A DNA stretch of 64,000 nt, taken from assembly GCA_900540805.1 (NCBI GenBank), contig UQHL01000005.1, positions 71,094 through 135,093 on the forward strand, written 5' to 3'. This DNA comes from an uncultured Eubacteriales bacterium. Lineage in GTDB: Bacteria; Bacillota; Clostridia; Christensenellales; Borkfalkiaceae. The notes beneath the pieces were generated by a model, which had not been told where the DNA came from, searched no databases, and worked only from the letters and a program-made list of their open reading frames with translations. The position numbers and the translations under genes were made by a program. Positions 8,275 to 15,837 of the stretch are shown in pieces. Position 1 is the stretch's first letter. Every line of letters begins with the position of its first letter.

Positions 8275-8302
8275 GTTGAGGTAAGATAACGATACCTTTT
8301 TT
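8275..8302 (+). repeat. Left terminal inverted repeat of the nested element
   Basis: Read inward, the left end GTTGAGGTAAGATAACGATA... matches the reverse complement of the right end (35585-35611) at all but three of the first 27 positions. These are the probable recombinase binding arms. Confidence 0.8.
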
Positions 8303-8324
8303 GCAGAGGGTGTTATCTTACCTC
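8278..8324. terminator. Hairpin at the left element end
   Basis: GAGGTAAGATAAC (8278-8290) and GTTATCTTACCTC (8312-8324) form a perfect 13-bp stem followed on the plus strand by TTTTTG. It shares sequence with the terminal repeat, so it is either a terminator insulating the element or a second recombinase-binding arm in opposite orientation. Confidence 0.6.
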
Positions 8325-8337
8325 TTTTTGATGTATG

Positions 8338-10014
8338 TTAGATAGCATAACTCTTTACGTCGGCTCCTATCTGTCTGAAATAGGAGATACTTTCAGTAGG
8401 CTTGTCGCCTGTATCAACTCTGCCGACAAAGCTATAAAAGATTTCGATTTTGCGGGTGTTCGTTTCCTTATCCAGTTCGTGAATAAGAATACGGTCAATA
8501 AATTCATGGACGTTTTCGTAGGTCAGTTCTTCAATCGCTGTGTATCTGCGTACCAGTGCGACAAACCTTTTTACGTCCGCGCTGCGCTCGGTGGCGTTGT
8601 CGATTTCCTGTGACAGCTCCGCAATCCTCCGGGTCAGCGTCTTTTTTTCTTCATCATAGCCGGAAGTCAGAAAAGCAAATTGTTCATCTGAAAGTTTCCC
8701 TAAAGCGTTGTCCTCGTAGAGCTTGCGGAATAAGATGTTCAGCTCGTTAATACGGTTCTGCGCCTTGTCAAGTTCTTTCCGCTGCTGTGTCAGCGTCTTT
8801 TGTACTGCCTTTGCGCTGCACTCGTTGGCGGTTTCGATAAACTCCTGTTCATGCTCTTTCACATAAGACGTTACTCGCTGCAAGTCTGCAAGGACAAGTT
8901 CTTTCAATACGCTTTTGCGGATATAATGCGTAGTGCAGAGCATATCATTTCTTGCCCGGTTGCGGTAGTTGCCGCAAGTGTAGGCGTGTTTCCGTTCAAG
9001 CGTCCCGGCTCCGCGTACTGCATACATTTTGTAGCCGCAGTCCCCACAAAAGAGCAGCCCGGAAAACAGGTCAATTTCATCAACCTTTGTCGGGCGTTGC
9101 CGGGTGGCAATCCGCTTCTGTGCAAGTTCAAAGGTTTCTTCATCAATCAAAGGTTCGTGAGTGTTGGGGAAGAAATACCTTTTTTCCTCCGGGTTCTTTT
9201 TCGTCTTTTTCGACTTATAAGATACCTTGTAGGTTTTCCCGGTTATGGTATGCCCTAAATACTCTTTCCTTGTCAGAATGTCGTACAGTGTCTTATCCGG
9301 CCAGTTGTACCATGCGTTGAGCTGTGGGCGGGGGTGGCGTTTGCTCCCTGTCCTGCGGTAGCGCAGTTCCCCGACGGTCAATATCTCATTGTCCCGCAGC
9401 CAGTTCTGGATTTCACACATACGGTCGCCCCGTACATACATTGCAAAAATCTGTTTTACGACGTGTGCCGTTTCCGGGTCGGGTATCAGATGATTGCGGT
9501 TATCCGGGTCGATAAGGTAGCCGTAAGGAGCTTCGCCGTTGACGCGCTCGCCTTTCTGTGCCTTTGCCTGTTTGACAGCCCGGATTTTCTTTGAGGTGTC
9601 GCGGGCGTAAAACTCGTTGAACCAGTTCCGCAGAGGGGTAAACTCGTTATCTTCCCTCGCTGTGTCTACACCGTCGTTAATGGCAATGTAGCGCACTTCG
9701 TATTCGGGGAAAACAATCTCTATCAGTTCGCCGGTTTTCAGATAATTACGTCCCAGACGGGAAAGGTCTTTTGTTATGACGGTCGCCACGTTCCCGGCTT
9801 CAACCTCATGCAGCATGGCTTGAAGCCCCTCACGCTCAAAGCTCACGCCGGAAAATCCGTCGTCTACAAAAAAGCGTGTGTTGAAAAAGTGGTGTTCGTC
9901 AGCATACTTTTGTAAAATCAGTTTTTGGTTCTGTATGCTTTCGCTTTCCCCGGCTTGCATATCTTCCTGGCTCAATCTGCAATATAAAGCGGTAATCTTG
10001 TCTGTCTGTAACAT
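8338..10014 (-). CDS. Large serine recombinase (integrase/excisionase) of the nested element
   Basis: 558 residues; the start at 10014 (MLQTDKIT) is preferred over an upstream Met because GGAAAGGAGGACAAA precedes it. Catalytic N-terminal domain with ALYCRLSQED (Ser), FVDDGFSGVSF and TKDLSRLGRNYLKTG. The recombinase domain follows (APYGYLIDPDNRNHLIPD). A zinc ribbon (LLFCGDCGYKMY ... YTCGNY) and a long coiled coil near residues 380-470 come next. This is the TndX/Tn1549 type of large serine recombinase that integrates and excises through a two-base crossover. It sits about 60 bp from the element end, as expected, and is related to the recombinase it interrupts. Confidence 0.93.
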   Translation of the reverse strand: MLQTDKITALYCRLSQEDMQAGESESIQNQKLILQKYADEHHFFNTRFFVDDGFSGVSFEREGLQAMLHEVEAGNVATVITKDLSRLGRNYLKTGELIEIVFPEYEVRYIAINDGVDTAREDNEFTPLRNWFNEFYARDTSKKIRAVKQAKAQKGERVNGEAPYGYLIDPDNRNHLIPDPETAHVVKQIFAMYVRGDRMCEIQNWLRDNEILTVGELRYRRTGSKRHPRPQLNAWYNWPDKTLYDILTRKEYLGHTITGKTYKVSYKSKKTKKNPEEKRYFFPNTHEPLIDEETFELAQKRIATRQRPTKVDEIDLFSGLLFCGDCGYKMYAVRGAGTLERKHAYTCGNYRNRARNDMLCTTHYIRKSVLKELVLADLQRVTSYVKEHEQEFIETANECSAKAVQKTLTQQRKELDKAQNRINELNILFRKLYEDNALGKLSDEQFAFLTSGYDEEKKTLTRRIAELSQEIDNATERSADVKRFVALVRRYTAIEELTYENVHEFIDRILIHELDKETNTRKIEIFYSFVGRVDTGDKPTESISYFRQIGADVKSYAI

Positions 10015-10114
10015 TTTGTCCTCCTTTCCGACGACAGACAAGCATGGTATTTGTACTGTCTATATTATACCACATACCGCTGCCTGTGTCATGTATAAAA
10101 TGTGAAGAAACGCC

Positions 10115-10282
10115 CTATTTCCGGGCGTTTGCGGGGTTCAGCTCCATGTCCTTGCGAATGAGCTTCTTTATCTTTTTATCCAGTGTGTCCGTTGCGCGTT
10201 CACTTGCGGACGAACATACAAGGTAAGTAACTTTTCCGATTTTATGCTCCGTTGTGGTAACGGGCGTCTGGTTTTGCGTCAA
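10115..10282 (-). CDS. TnpW-like small protein
   Basis: 55 residues from TTG at 10282, with AAGGGGGA 9 bases upstream. It reads EHKIGKVTYLVCSSASERAT then DTLDKKIKKLIRKD, matching the TnpW pattern of a beta-hairpin followed by a C-terminal basic helix. It lies upstream of the recombinase in the same orientation. Function unknown; the association with recombinase genes suggests an accessory role. Confidence 0.6.
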   Translation of the reverse strand: MTQNQTPVTTTEHKIGKVTYLVCSSASERATDTLDKKIKKLIRKDMELNPANARK

Positions 10283-10342
10283 AGAAAATCCCCCTTTCTT
10301 TCGCAAACATATAATACAGTCTATGAATAGCAGCAAGTCCAC

Positions 10343-10756
10343 TATTCAAGAAAACAAAGGCTTTAATCGGACGGTTATTAGCATAACCTCATGGGAATTT
10401 CACCCCGGCATGGTTCTCATGCAGCCCTACCCATTGCCTGCGACGCTCTTAACGCTCGGACTGTGGCTGTAAGGAAGTATCATTGTATATTTTGCGTGTC
10501 GTCGCCCGCAAGCCGCTACACTTGCTTTCCGGCGCGGTGTTGGTCGCTCGGCTGTCCGGGCGGGGATAACCTCACCCGGATAGCGTCATGGCGCACCCAC
10601 CGTATGGCTCGGCGCAAAAGGAACGTATCCGATTTGCCCTATGCTGCGCCGCCGTTATCTTGCGCCGCTTTCTTTGTCAAGGTTCAGAATGGCTTTGCTG
10701 CCGCGTCAGCAGCGGAACGGAAAAGGGGGAGAGAGAAAGCGTCCCGCCGCTGCGGT
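10343..10756. other. Gene-poor stretch, about 410 bp
   Basis: GC-rich segment between the TnpW-like and HTH genes. The long plus-strand frame across it (10391-11209) continues antisense through a real gene, has no ribosome site and has a composition unlike a protein. I see no convincing coding gene. It may contain an untranslated RNA or a regulatory region of the transfer/excision genes. Confidence 0.4.
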
Positions 10757-11017
10757 TTATTCCTCTGCCTTAAAGGTGAGGACAGCCATCATCAGTTTTG
10801 CTTGCAGCCGTTCCCGAATGTCGTGGTCTACGCCAAAATAGACGTTCCCGCGCTCGTCGTACAGCTTCCGCATGGAGAGGCGGGCTATGTAGCCGCTGAA
10901 ATGCTGCAAGACAATCTTCATAGCGTCCGGGTCGCCCTTTGTCGCTGCCAAAATGACAGGATAGGGAACAAGGGCTTTTTCCGGGTAGCCGGGTTCGTTA
11001 CCATTCGTCCCATTCAT
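10757..11017 (-). CDS. Conjugative-transposon helix-turn-helix protein (HTH_16 type)
   Basis: 86 residues; ATG 11017 is chosen because GGAGG lies 9 bases upstream. The sequence PYPVILAATKGDPDAMKIVL and DIRERLQAKLMMAVLTFKA is typical of the small HTH regulators paired with a sigma-like factor in Tn916/Tn1549 elements. It overlaps the end of the sigma-factor gene by 20 bases, so the two are coupled. A paralogue of the same family sits at 15838-16089. Probably controls excision/transfer genes. Confidence 0.75.
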   Translation of the reverse strand: MNGTNGNEPGYPEKALVPYPVILAATKGDPDAMKIVLQHFSGYIARLSMRKLYDERGNVYFGVDHDIRERLQAKLMMAVLTFKAEE

Positions 11018-11429
11018 CAGCATTTTCCTCCAGATATTTTTTTAGCAGCTCAAAAGAGCTTGTCCGCCTGTACTGTATCGTGCTTCTCGACGTATCGAAC
11101 AGCTCCGCAATCTCGGTGTCGTTCATTCCCTCGAAATAGTACAGGAGTACGGCTTTGCGCTTTTCTTCCGGCAAAGTACGGATTGCTTCAAGAAGCAGCT
11201 TCGGCGTGATTTTCTTCCCGGCTCTTTCAAAGGCGATTTCCCCTTTGAAATATTCATCAAAGGTATGAAGCTGCCGCGCTTCTTCTAAGGTCAAGTCGGA
11301 AAAGGTAATCTCCCTTGCCTTATGCCTGTGCAGCTCTTTGTGAGCGTCACACGCTTCATTGTGCAGTACCGTATTACAAAACTTCTGGAAAGCGCACTGT
11401 TTTATAAACTCCCTGCGATTAGGTTCCAC
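10998..11429 (-). CDS. Sigma-70-like regulator of the conjugative element
   Basis: 143 residues starting at GTG 11429, preceded by AAAGGGGGTGAGAAT. The C-terminal half carries a sigma region 4 helix-turn-helix: IRTLPEEKRKAVLLYYFEGM, NDTEIAELFDTSRSTIQYRR. This family (Tn916 Orf7-like) regulates expression of element functions. It lies directly upstream of, and overlaps, the HTH_16 gene. Confidence 0.85.
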   Translation of the reverse strand: MEPNRREFIKQCAFQKFCNTVLHNEACDAHKELHRHKAREITFSDLTLEEARQLHTFDEYFKGEIAFERAGKKITPKLLLEAIRTLPEEKRKAVLLYYFEGMNDTEIAELFDTSRSTIQYRRTSSFELLKKYLEENADEWDEW

Positions 11430-11604
11430 ATTCTCACCCCCTTTCTCGTTGGAAAGTTGGTGGTGCTTCCCCCTTTTCGCGGGGCAATACTGCCTTTTGA
11501 AAAAAACGCCGAAGATTTTCGGATTTTTTTCAAAAAATTTTTTGAGCAGCAAAATACGCCTGTCCGAAAAGCCCGGACAGACGTATAGGTATTGTAAGCG
11601 GTAT

Positions 11605-11715
11605 TCAGATGATTAGACAGTTCATATTGATAGACGTAGTTTTCCCCGGCGGTGGTCGGGCTTTTTTTGATGTGTCAATGACCGTCGGATTTTGTCGATA
11701 TGGTATGTGCTTCAT
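11605..11715 (-). CDS. Small ORF of 36 codons with its ribosome site in a hairpin loop
   Basis: Starts ATG 11715 (MKHIPYRQNPTVIDTSKKAR ...) and ends TGA 11605. AAAGGAGG lies 8 bases before the ATG, in the loop of the perfect 8-bp hairpin 11716-11739. It lies about 180 bp upstream of the sigma-factor gene on the same strand, so it could be a leader peptide for the regulatory operon. The Pro/Lys-rich sequence fits no family I know. Confidence 0.4.
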   Translation of the reverse strand: MKHIPYRQNPTVIDTSKKARPPPGKTTSINMNCLII

Positions 11716-11739
11716 GGCGGCTACCTCCTTTTAGCCGCC
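11716..11739 (-). promoter_or_regulatory. Hairpin presenting a Shine-Dalgarno sequence
   Basis: GGCGGCTA (11716-11723) and TAGCCGCC (11732-11739) pair perfectly. The 8-base loop, read on the minus strand, is AAAGGAGG. The stem abuts the ATG of the 36-codon ORF, so folding would influence its translation. Confidence 0.5.
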
Positions 11740-11891
11740 GCTTTTAACAGTGATACCGCGTCATTTCATTAGAAGATAAAAAGAAACGGCGGCTTTGGTT
11801 TTTCAAAGCTGCTGCGGAAATCAAAGAACGACAAGCAACAGTTCTGATTTTGCTCCAATATGGTTATTGGGGGCACAAATTAAATCAAAAA

Positions 11892-11935
11892 AGAGCCGAT
11901 AACAGCAGTATTTCAAACTGCATATTATCGGCTCT
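11892..11935 (-). terminator. Terminator of the KTR/Cfr-like operon
   Basis: AGAGCCGATAA (11892-11902) pairs with TTATCGGCTCT (11925-11935), with further pairing inside. On the minus strand it is followed by TTTTTTGATT. It lies 31 bp past the methyltransferase stop. Confidence 0.85.
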
Positions 11936-11965
11936 GCGTCTGTGCGTCTGGCTCTTTTAATTAAA

Positions 11966-12955
11966 TTATTTTTGTTGTTTTTTGGCTTTATTATATGTAT
12001 TAGCTAACTGTCCACAAGCTGCTTTAATCTCTCTACCATGAGAAACTCTCATGGTAACTTCAAGTCCTGTTTGCTCTAATTGATGTTTGAACGCAACCAT
12101 TTCTTGTTTTTGTGGTGCTCTAATTTTTGAATTACTCGTCGGGTTGTATTGCAGCACGTTAATCATAACATTTTTGCCCTTAAACCATTTTGCAAGTTGC
12201 CTTATATCTGAGGAACGGTCATTTATACCTGGTAAAAGCAAATACGCAAATACCACTTTTCGATTATGCCTTTGTGAATAGGACAATGCTTGCTTAACAA
12301 CATCTTCAATAGCGTACATGTGCATATGAGGAATGATGCAGTTTCTCGCAGCCTGTGTTGCTGCATGTAAAGATATTGTCAACTGAATTTTTAGATGTTC
12401 TTCGCGCAATTTTTTTAATTGATTAACTGGACCAACTGTTGATACGGTAATGCCGTCGGTTGGAAAGTTAAGTCCATTTCTATCTCGAAGAATATGGATT
12501 GCTGCAATCAAGTTGTCGTAATTGAATAAAGGTTCTCCCATTCCCATAAAAACGATACGATTTACTTTTTGACGTATCAATATGACCTGTTGCACAATTT
12601 CAGATGGTGTTAGATTACGAACGAAACCATTGCGTCCGGACTCACAAAAAATACAGCCAACAGAACAACCAACTTGCGTACTTACGCAAACAGTCCCACC
12701 ATCTCGCCGTTTAATAAAAACCGTTTCGATATACCTGTTGTCTTTCAATTCATAAACATACTTTTCAGTATCGCTACTTTTATAGACTTTTTTTGTTGAT
12801 ATTGATAGATTTTTTTTGTGAAATGGCTGTTTATACAATTCCGCATATAAGGCTCTTGCTTTATCCTCTCCAATTACTTCCGACATTTCTTTGTAAGTAA
12901 ATCCGTATGGGTCATTCAATATTTCCGTAAGTGTACTTTTAGGTAAGTGTTTCAT
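11966..12955 (-). CDS. Cfr/RlmN-family radical-SAM 23S rRNA adenine methyltransferase
   Basis: 329 residues. Radical-SAM cluster CxxxCxxC is present as GCSVGCIFCESGRNGF near residue 105. FMGMGEPLFNYDN is the family GMGE motif, and AACGQLANTY near residue 315 carries the C-terminal catalytic Cys. RlmN methylates A2503 of 23S rRNA at C2 as housekeeping. Cfr methylates C8 and protects against several peptidyl-transferase drugs. This protein differs strongly from both by eye. Mobile location, AT-rich composition unlike the GC-rich element around it, coupling to a KTR gene and an attenuated leader favour an inducible resistance role. RBS AAGGAAGG; the ATG abuts the KTR stop. Substrate carbon cannot be decided from sequence. 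Confidence 0.85.
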   Translation of the reverse strand: MKHLPKSTLTEILNDPYGFTYKEMSEVIGEDKARALYAELYKQPFHKKNLSISTKKVYKSSDTEKYVYELKDNRYIETVFIKRRDGGTVCVSTQVGCSVGCIFCESGRNGFVRNLTPSEIVQQVILIRQKVNRIVFMGMGEPLFNYDNLIAAIHILRDRNGLNFPTDGITVSTVGPVNQLKKLREEHLKIQLTISLHAATQAARNCIIPHMHMYAIEDVVKQALSYSQRHNRKVVFAYLLLPGINDRSSDIRQLAKWFKGKNVMINVLQYNPTSNSKIRAPQKQEMVAFKHQLEQTGLEVTMRVSHGREIKAACGQLANTYNKAKKQQK

Positions 12956-13141
12956 TTAATATCCTTCCTTTTGTTTTTCAGAGTTTTTGATTATGATTTC
13001 TAATTTTTCAACATCAATGATATGTGTTAATTTACATTTAGGGCAGAAAAGAGGAAAATTTCTTAATACCGTATTATAAAATACTTGAACCCTCGTCTTT
13101 CCGTTACAAATTGGACATTTTATCCAATATTTTTCAAGCAT
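12956..13141 (-). CDS. Cysteine-rich KTR-domain protein
   Basis: 61 residues; ATG 13141 is chosen because AAAAGGAGAAATATT precedes it. Two CxxC pairs (IKCPICNGKTR and PLFCPKCKL) make a small zinc ribbon with the KTR signature and NFPLFCPKC. Proteins of this family are commonly found beside ribosomal resistance genes (such as tet and erm) on Tn916-like elements; their role is unknown. It is the first gene after the attenuator, and its stop touches the methyltransferase ATG. Confidence 0.8.
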   Translation of the reverse strand: MLEKYWIKCPICNGKTRVQVFYNTVLRNFPLFCPKCKLTHIIDVEKLEIIIKNSEKQKEGY

Positions 13142-13169
13142 AATATTTCTCCTTTTGTGCAAAAAAATA

Positions 13170-13200
13170 CAGGTCAATTCTCAACATGAGCATTGACCTG
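13170..13200 (-). terminator. Second terminator-like hairpin just before the KTR gene
   Basis: CAGGTCAAT (13170-13178) pairs perfectly with ATTGACCTG (13192-13200), and the minus strand continues TATTTTTTTGC. It lies between the leader attenuator and the KTR ribosome site, so transcription must read through it to express the operon. Confidence 0.7.
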
Positions 13201-13275
13201 CATTTATACATATAACACTACAACAAAATTAAGGCATAGTTTTTATACTATGTCTATACATCGTTAGTTTTGTTG

Positions 13276-13376
13276 TATAGCATACGCAAAATAAGCATGA
13301 CAAAAAAGCCCATATTGAAAATGGGAAAAATCTTTTTTGATTTCAATGCTTATCGAATACGCATGCTATGTAACAT
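13276..13376 (-). promoter_or_regulatory. Transcription attenuator of the KTR/Cfr-like operon
   Basis: On the minus strand the order is: the leader ORF (13376-13350) lying within one arm of a long inverted repeat (13346-13370); an intrinsic terminator, CCCAT (13309-13313) with ATGGG (13321-13325) plus TTTTTT; and the second arm (13276-13299), complementary to the leader ORF. An AUUGAAA segment right after the leader stop can also pair with UUUUCAAU of the terminator loop. Mutually exclusive foldings that depend on ribosome position over the leader are the standard layout of drug-inducible attenuators such as that of ermK. Confidence 0.75.
13350..13376 (-). CDS. Leader peptide MLHSMRIR
   Basis: Eight codons, with GGGGGAAA 7 to 14 bases before the ATG. 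The end Met-Arg-Ile-Arg fits the Arg/Lys-x-Arg/Lys macrolide arrest motif, and the sequence resembles the start of the ErmD leader (MTHSMRLR). It lies inside one arm of the attenuator. Macrolide-dependent stalling is the inferred induction signal. Confidence 0.7.
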   Translation of the reverse strand: MLHSMRIR

Positions 13377-13399
13377 AAACATTTCCCCCTTTTAATAAT

Positions 13400-13428
13400 A
13401 CTATACAAAAAAAGCGGCTAATTGTCAA
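13400..13428 (-). promoter_or_regulatory. Promoter of the KTR/Cfr-like operon
   Basis: Minus strand TTGACA (13428-13423), 17-bp spacer, TATAGT (13405-13400). The leader ATG follows 24 bp after the -10 box. Near-consensus and strong, in keeping with control by attenuation rather than initiation. Confidence 0.85.
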
Positions 13429-13522
13429 CATATACATATGAATTATTTTGGCTAACTGATTGAATTGTGTAGACATATCCAAGAAGAAAGGGGAACAGTA
13501 AAATGTAACAGGGTGAATAACT

Positions 13523-13876
13523 ATGGCAAAAAGACCAGTACCGAAATACGATTTCAAGGCTTTTGGGGCAGCGATAAAGGCGGCGCGGACAGGGCGCAAG
13601 GAGAGCCGCAAGAAAGTGAGCGACGAAATGTTTATCTCGCCGCGCTACCTTGCGAACATTGAGAACAAGGGGCAGCACCCAAGTTTACAGATTTTCTTTG
13701 AGCTTATGCTCCGCTACAATATATCCGTAGACCAGTTTCTTTTGGAAACGCCGCCAGAGAAGAACACGCAGCGGCGGCAGCTTGACGCGCTTCTTGACGG
13801 TATGAGCGATACAGGCATACGGATTGTGAGCGCAACGGCAAAGGAGATAGCGGAAGTCGAAACAGAGGGCAGATAA
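13523..13876 (+). CDS. XRE-family helix-turn-helix regulator
   Basis: 117 residues from ATG 13523 (AGGGTGAATAACT upstream). The HTH occupies about residues 10-65: FGAAIKAARTGRKESRKKVS, MFISPRYLANIENKGQHPSL, RYNISVDQFLL. A variable C-terminal region follows. It opens the plus-strand mobilisation region, divergent from the cargo cassette, and is the likely repressor of element genes. Confidence 0.85.
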   Translation: MAKRPVPKYDFKAFGAAIKAARTGRKESRKKVSDEMFISPRYLANIENKGQHPSLQIFFELMLRYNISVDQFLLETPPEKNTQRRQLDALLDGMSDTGIRIVSATAKEIAEVETEGR

Positions 13877-14013
13877 GAAGTGTCCGTCAGAATTGAATAA
13901 GGTTTAGAGAGCGTTGTAATCTTTTTTTGAGGATTGCAGCGTTTTTCTTTTGCGGAAGTTTGGCAAAACCGGGCATAGCTCCGTAGTAAGGCATAAGGGA
14001 TAAAAACATTCGT

Positions 14014-14110
14014 AGCAAGCATAGGAAGCGGGTACCCACTTCCGTATTTTCCCCTCCCGCGCTGCGGCGCGTCGGTTGAAAATTGCTTGTTGGGAAGTGT
14101 CCCAAACCCT
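14014..14110. repeat. oriT-like region, copy 1
   Basis: It begins with a 33-bp block (14014-14046) centred on the palindromic core GGAAGCGGGTACCCACTTCC. It ends with a 28-bp block (14083-14110) containing GGGAAGTGTCCC. Both blocks recur, reverse-complemented, at 21253-21350. Location just upstream of mobC and the relaxase is where the transfer origin of mobilisation modules normally lies. oriT function is inferred from position and symmetry. Confidence 0.6.
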
Positions 14111-14137
14111 CGGAACGGAAAGGAAAGGAGCGAATAC

Positions 14138-14467
14138 ATGAACGGACGCAAAAGAACGGTGCAAATCAAATTCAGAGTGACGGAAGCGGAACGGGATTTA
14201 ATACTGGAAAAAATGAAGCTCGTACCCACCCGGAACATGGCGGCATATCTGCGGAAGATTGCCATTGACGGGTATATCATTCAGATAGACCATGCCGATA
14301 TAAAGGCAATGACCGCAGAGATACAGAAAATCGGTGTCAACGTCAACCAGATAGCACGCCGCGTAAACGCGACGGGGAACGCATACCAAGAGGACATAGA
14401 GGAAATAAAGGGGGTGCTTGCGGAGATATGGCGGTTACAAAGATTAAGCCTATTAAAAGCACTCTAA
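14138..14467 (+). CDS. MobC-like relaxosome accessory protein
   Basis: 109 residues; ATG 14138 has GGAAAGGAGCGAATAC upstream. It begins with a ribbon-helix-helix segment (VQIKFRVTEAERDLILEKM) followed by the MobC signature region around IGVNVNQIARRVNATGN. It would bind oriT next to its own gene and help the relaxase nick. It overlaps the relaxase gene by 40 bases. Confidence 0.88.
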   Translation: MNGRKRTVQIKFRVTEAERDLILEKMKLVPTRNMAAYLRKIAIDGYIIQIDHADIKAMTAEIQKIGVNVNQIARRVNATGNAYQEDIEEIKGVLAEIWRLQRLSLLKAL

Positions 14468-15774
14468 GCAAAGCCCTTGACTATATCGAAAACCCGGACA
14501 AGACGGACGGAAAAATGCTTGTGTCCTCTTTCGGCTGCTCCTATGAAACGGCAGATATTGAATTTGAATATACCTTGTCCCAAGCACTCCAAAAGGGGAA
14601 CAATTTAGCCTTTCATCTGATACAGTCCTTTGAGCCGGGGGAAGTCGATTATCAGAAAGCCCATGAAATCGGAAAGCAGCTTGCCGACGCGGTAACAAAG
14701 GGGCAGCATGAATATGTACTCACGACGCACATTGACAAAGGACACGTCCACAATCACATTATTTTCTGCGCCGTAAATTTCGTAGACCACCGCAAATATA
14801 ATTCCAACAAAAGGAGCTATTACGGCATACGGAACATGAGCGACAAGCTGTGTCGGGAAAATGGCTTGTCCGTCGTCGTTCCCGGCAAGGGCAGCAAGGG
14901 AAAGAGCTATGCGGAGTACCAGGCAGAAAAGACGGGTACAAGTTGGAAAGGCAAGCTAAAGATTGCCGTTGACGCGCTTATCCCCCAAGTTTCCAGTTTT
15001 GAGGAATTGTTGCAGCGGTTACAGGCGGCGGGCTATGAGATAAAGCCGGGGAAATATGTGTCATGCCGCGCCCCCGGACAGGAACGCTTCACCCGTCTTA
15101 AAACCCTCGGCGCGGATTATACAGAGGAAGCCATAAGGGAACGGATAGCGGGCAGACGGGCAAAGGCGGCGAAAGCCCCCAGAGAGCAGCGCGGCGTTTC
15201 GCTGCTTATCGACATTGAGAACAGTATCAAGGCGGCGCAGAGTAAGGGCTATGAACAGTGGGCGAAAATCCACAATCTGAAACAGGCAGCAAAGACCATG
15301 AATTTCTTGACGGAACATAAGATTGAACAGTACGCGGATTTAGTCAGCCGGATTGAAGAAATGGCAGCGGAAAGCGGACAGGCGGCAGACGCATTGAAGG
15401 ACGCGGAAAAGCGGCTTGCGGACATGGCGGTGCTTATCAAGAATGTTTCCACCTACCAAAAGACAAAGCCCGTCTATGACGCATACCGCAAGGCAAGGAA
15501 CAGGGAGAAGTACCGCGCCGGACAGGAACAGGCGATTATCCTACATGAAGCCGCCGCAAGGTCGCTGAAAGCGGCGGGCATTGCAAAGCTCCCGAACCTT
15601 GCCGCGCTGCAATCGGAATATGAAGCCCTCCAAGCGCAGAAAGAAGCCCTTTATGCCGACTATGGGAAGCTGAAAAAGAAAGTCCGGGAATACGATATTA
15701 TCAAGCAGAACATTGACAGCATTTTACAGGCAGACAGGCAGCCGGAACGGGAAAAGGGAACAGAGCGCGGATAA
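14428..15774 (+). CDS. Relaxase / mobilisation nuclease
   Basis: 448 residues. The N-terminal nuclease domain has AVTKIKPIKSTLSKALDYI and the three-His metal motif HIDKGHVHNHIIF near residue 107, followed by the NKRSYYGIRNMSDKLCRENGL segment typical of MobP-type relaxases of Tn1549-like elements. From about residue 260 on it is a long charged coiled coil. It nicks oriT and pilots the transferred strand to VirD4. Coupled to MobC by a 40-base overlap. Confidence 0.92.
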   Translation: MAVTKIKPIKSTLSKALDYIENPDKTDGKMLVSSFGCSYETADIEFEYTLSQALQKGNNLAFHLIQSFEPGEVDYQKAHEIGKQLADAVTKGQHEYVLTTHIDKGHVHNHIIFCAVNFVDHRKYNSNKRSYYGIRNMSDKLCRENGLSVVVPGKGSKGKSYAEYQAEKTGTSWKGKLKIAVDALIPQVSSFEELLQRLQAAGYEIKPGKYVSCRAPGQERFTRLKTLGADYTEEAIRERIAGRRAKAAKAPREQRGVSLLIDIENSIKAAQSKGYEQWAKIHNLKQAAKTMNFLTEHKIEQYADLVSRIEEMAAESGQAADALKDAEKRLADMAVLIKNVSTYQKTKPVYDAYRKARNREKYRAGQEQAIILHEAAARSLKAAGIAKLPNLAALQSEYEALQAQKEALYADYGKLKKKVREYDIIKQNIDSILQADRQPEREKGTERG

Positions 15775-15837
15775 GGATAGCAAAATCCCCGCCGCTGTGC
15801 TATGATAGGGCTATCAAAAAGCAGAGGAGCGTTGAGC

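Noticed and set aside
10391..11209. 272-codon plus-strand frame next to the element regulators
   Set aside because: It runs antisense through the HTH_16 and sigma-factor genes, has no ribosome site, and its composition is that of a GC-rich shadow frame.
13366..13678. Minus-strand frames across the cargo promoter and XRE gene
   Set aside because: They overlap the promoter, leader and the XRE gene in antisense and have no domain content.
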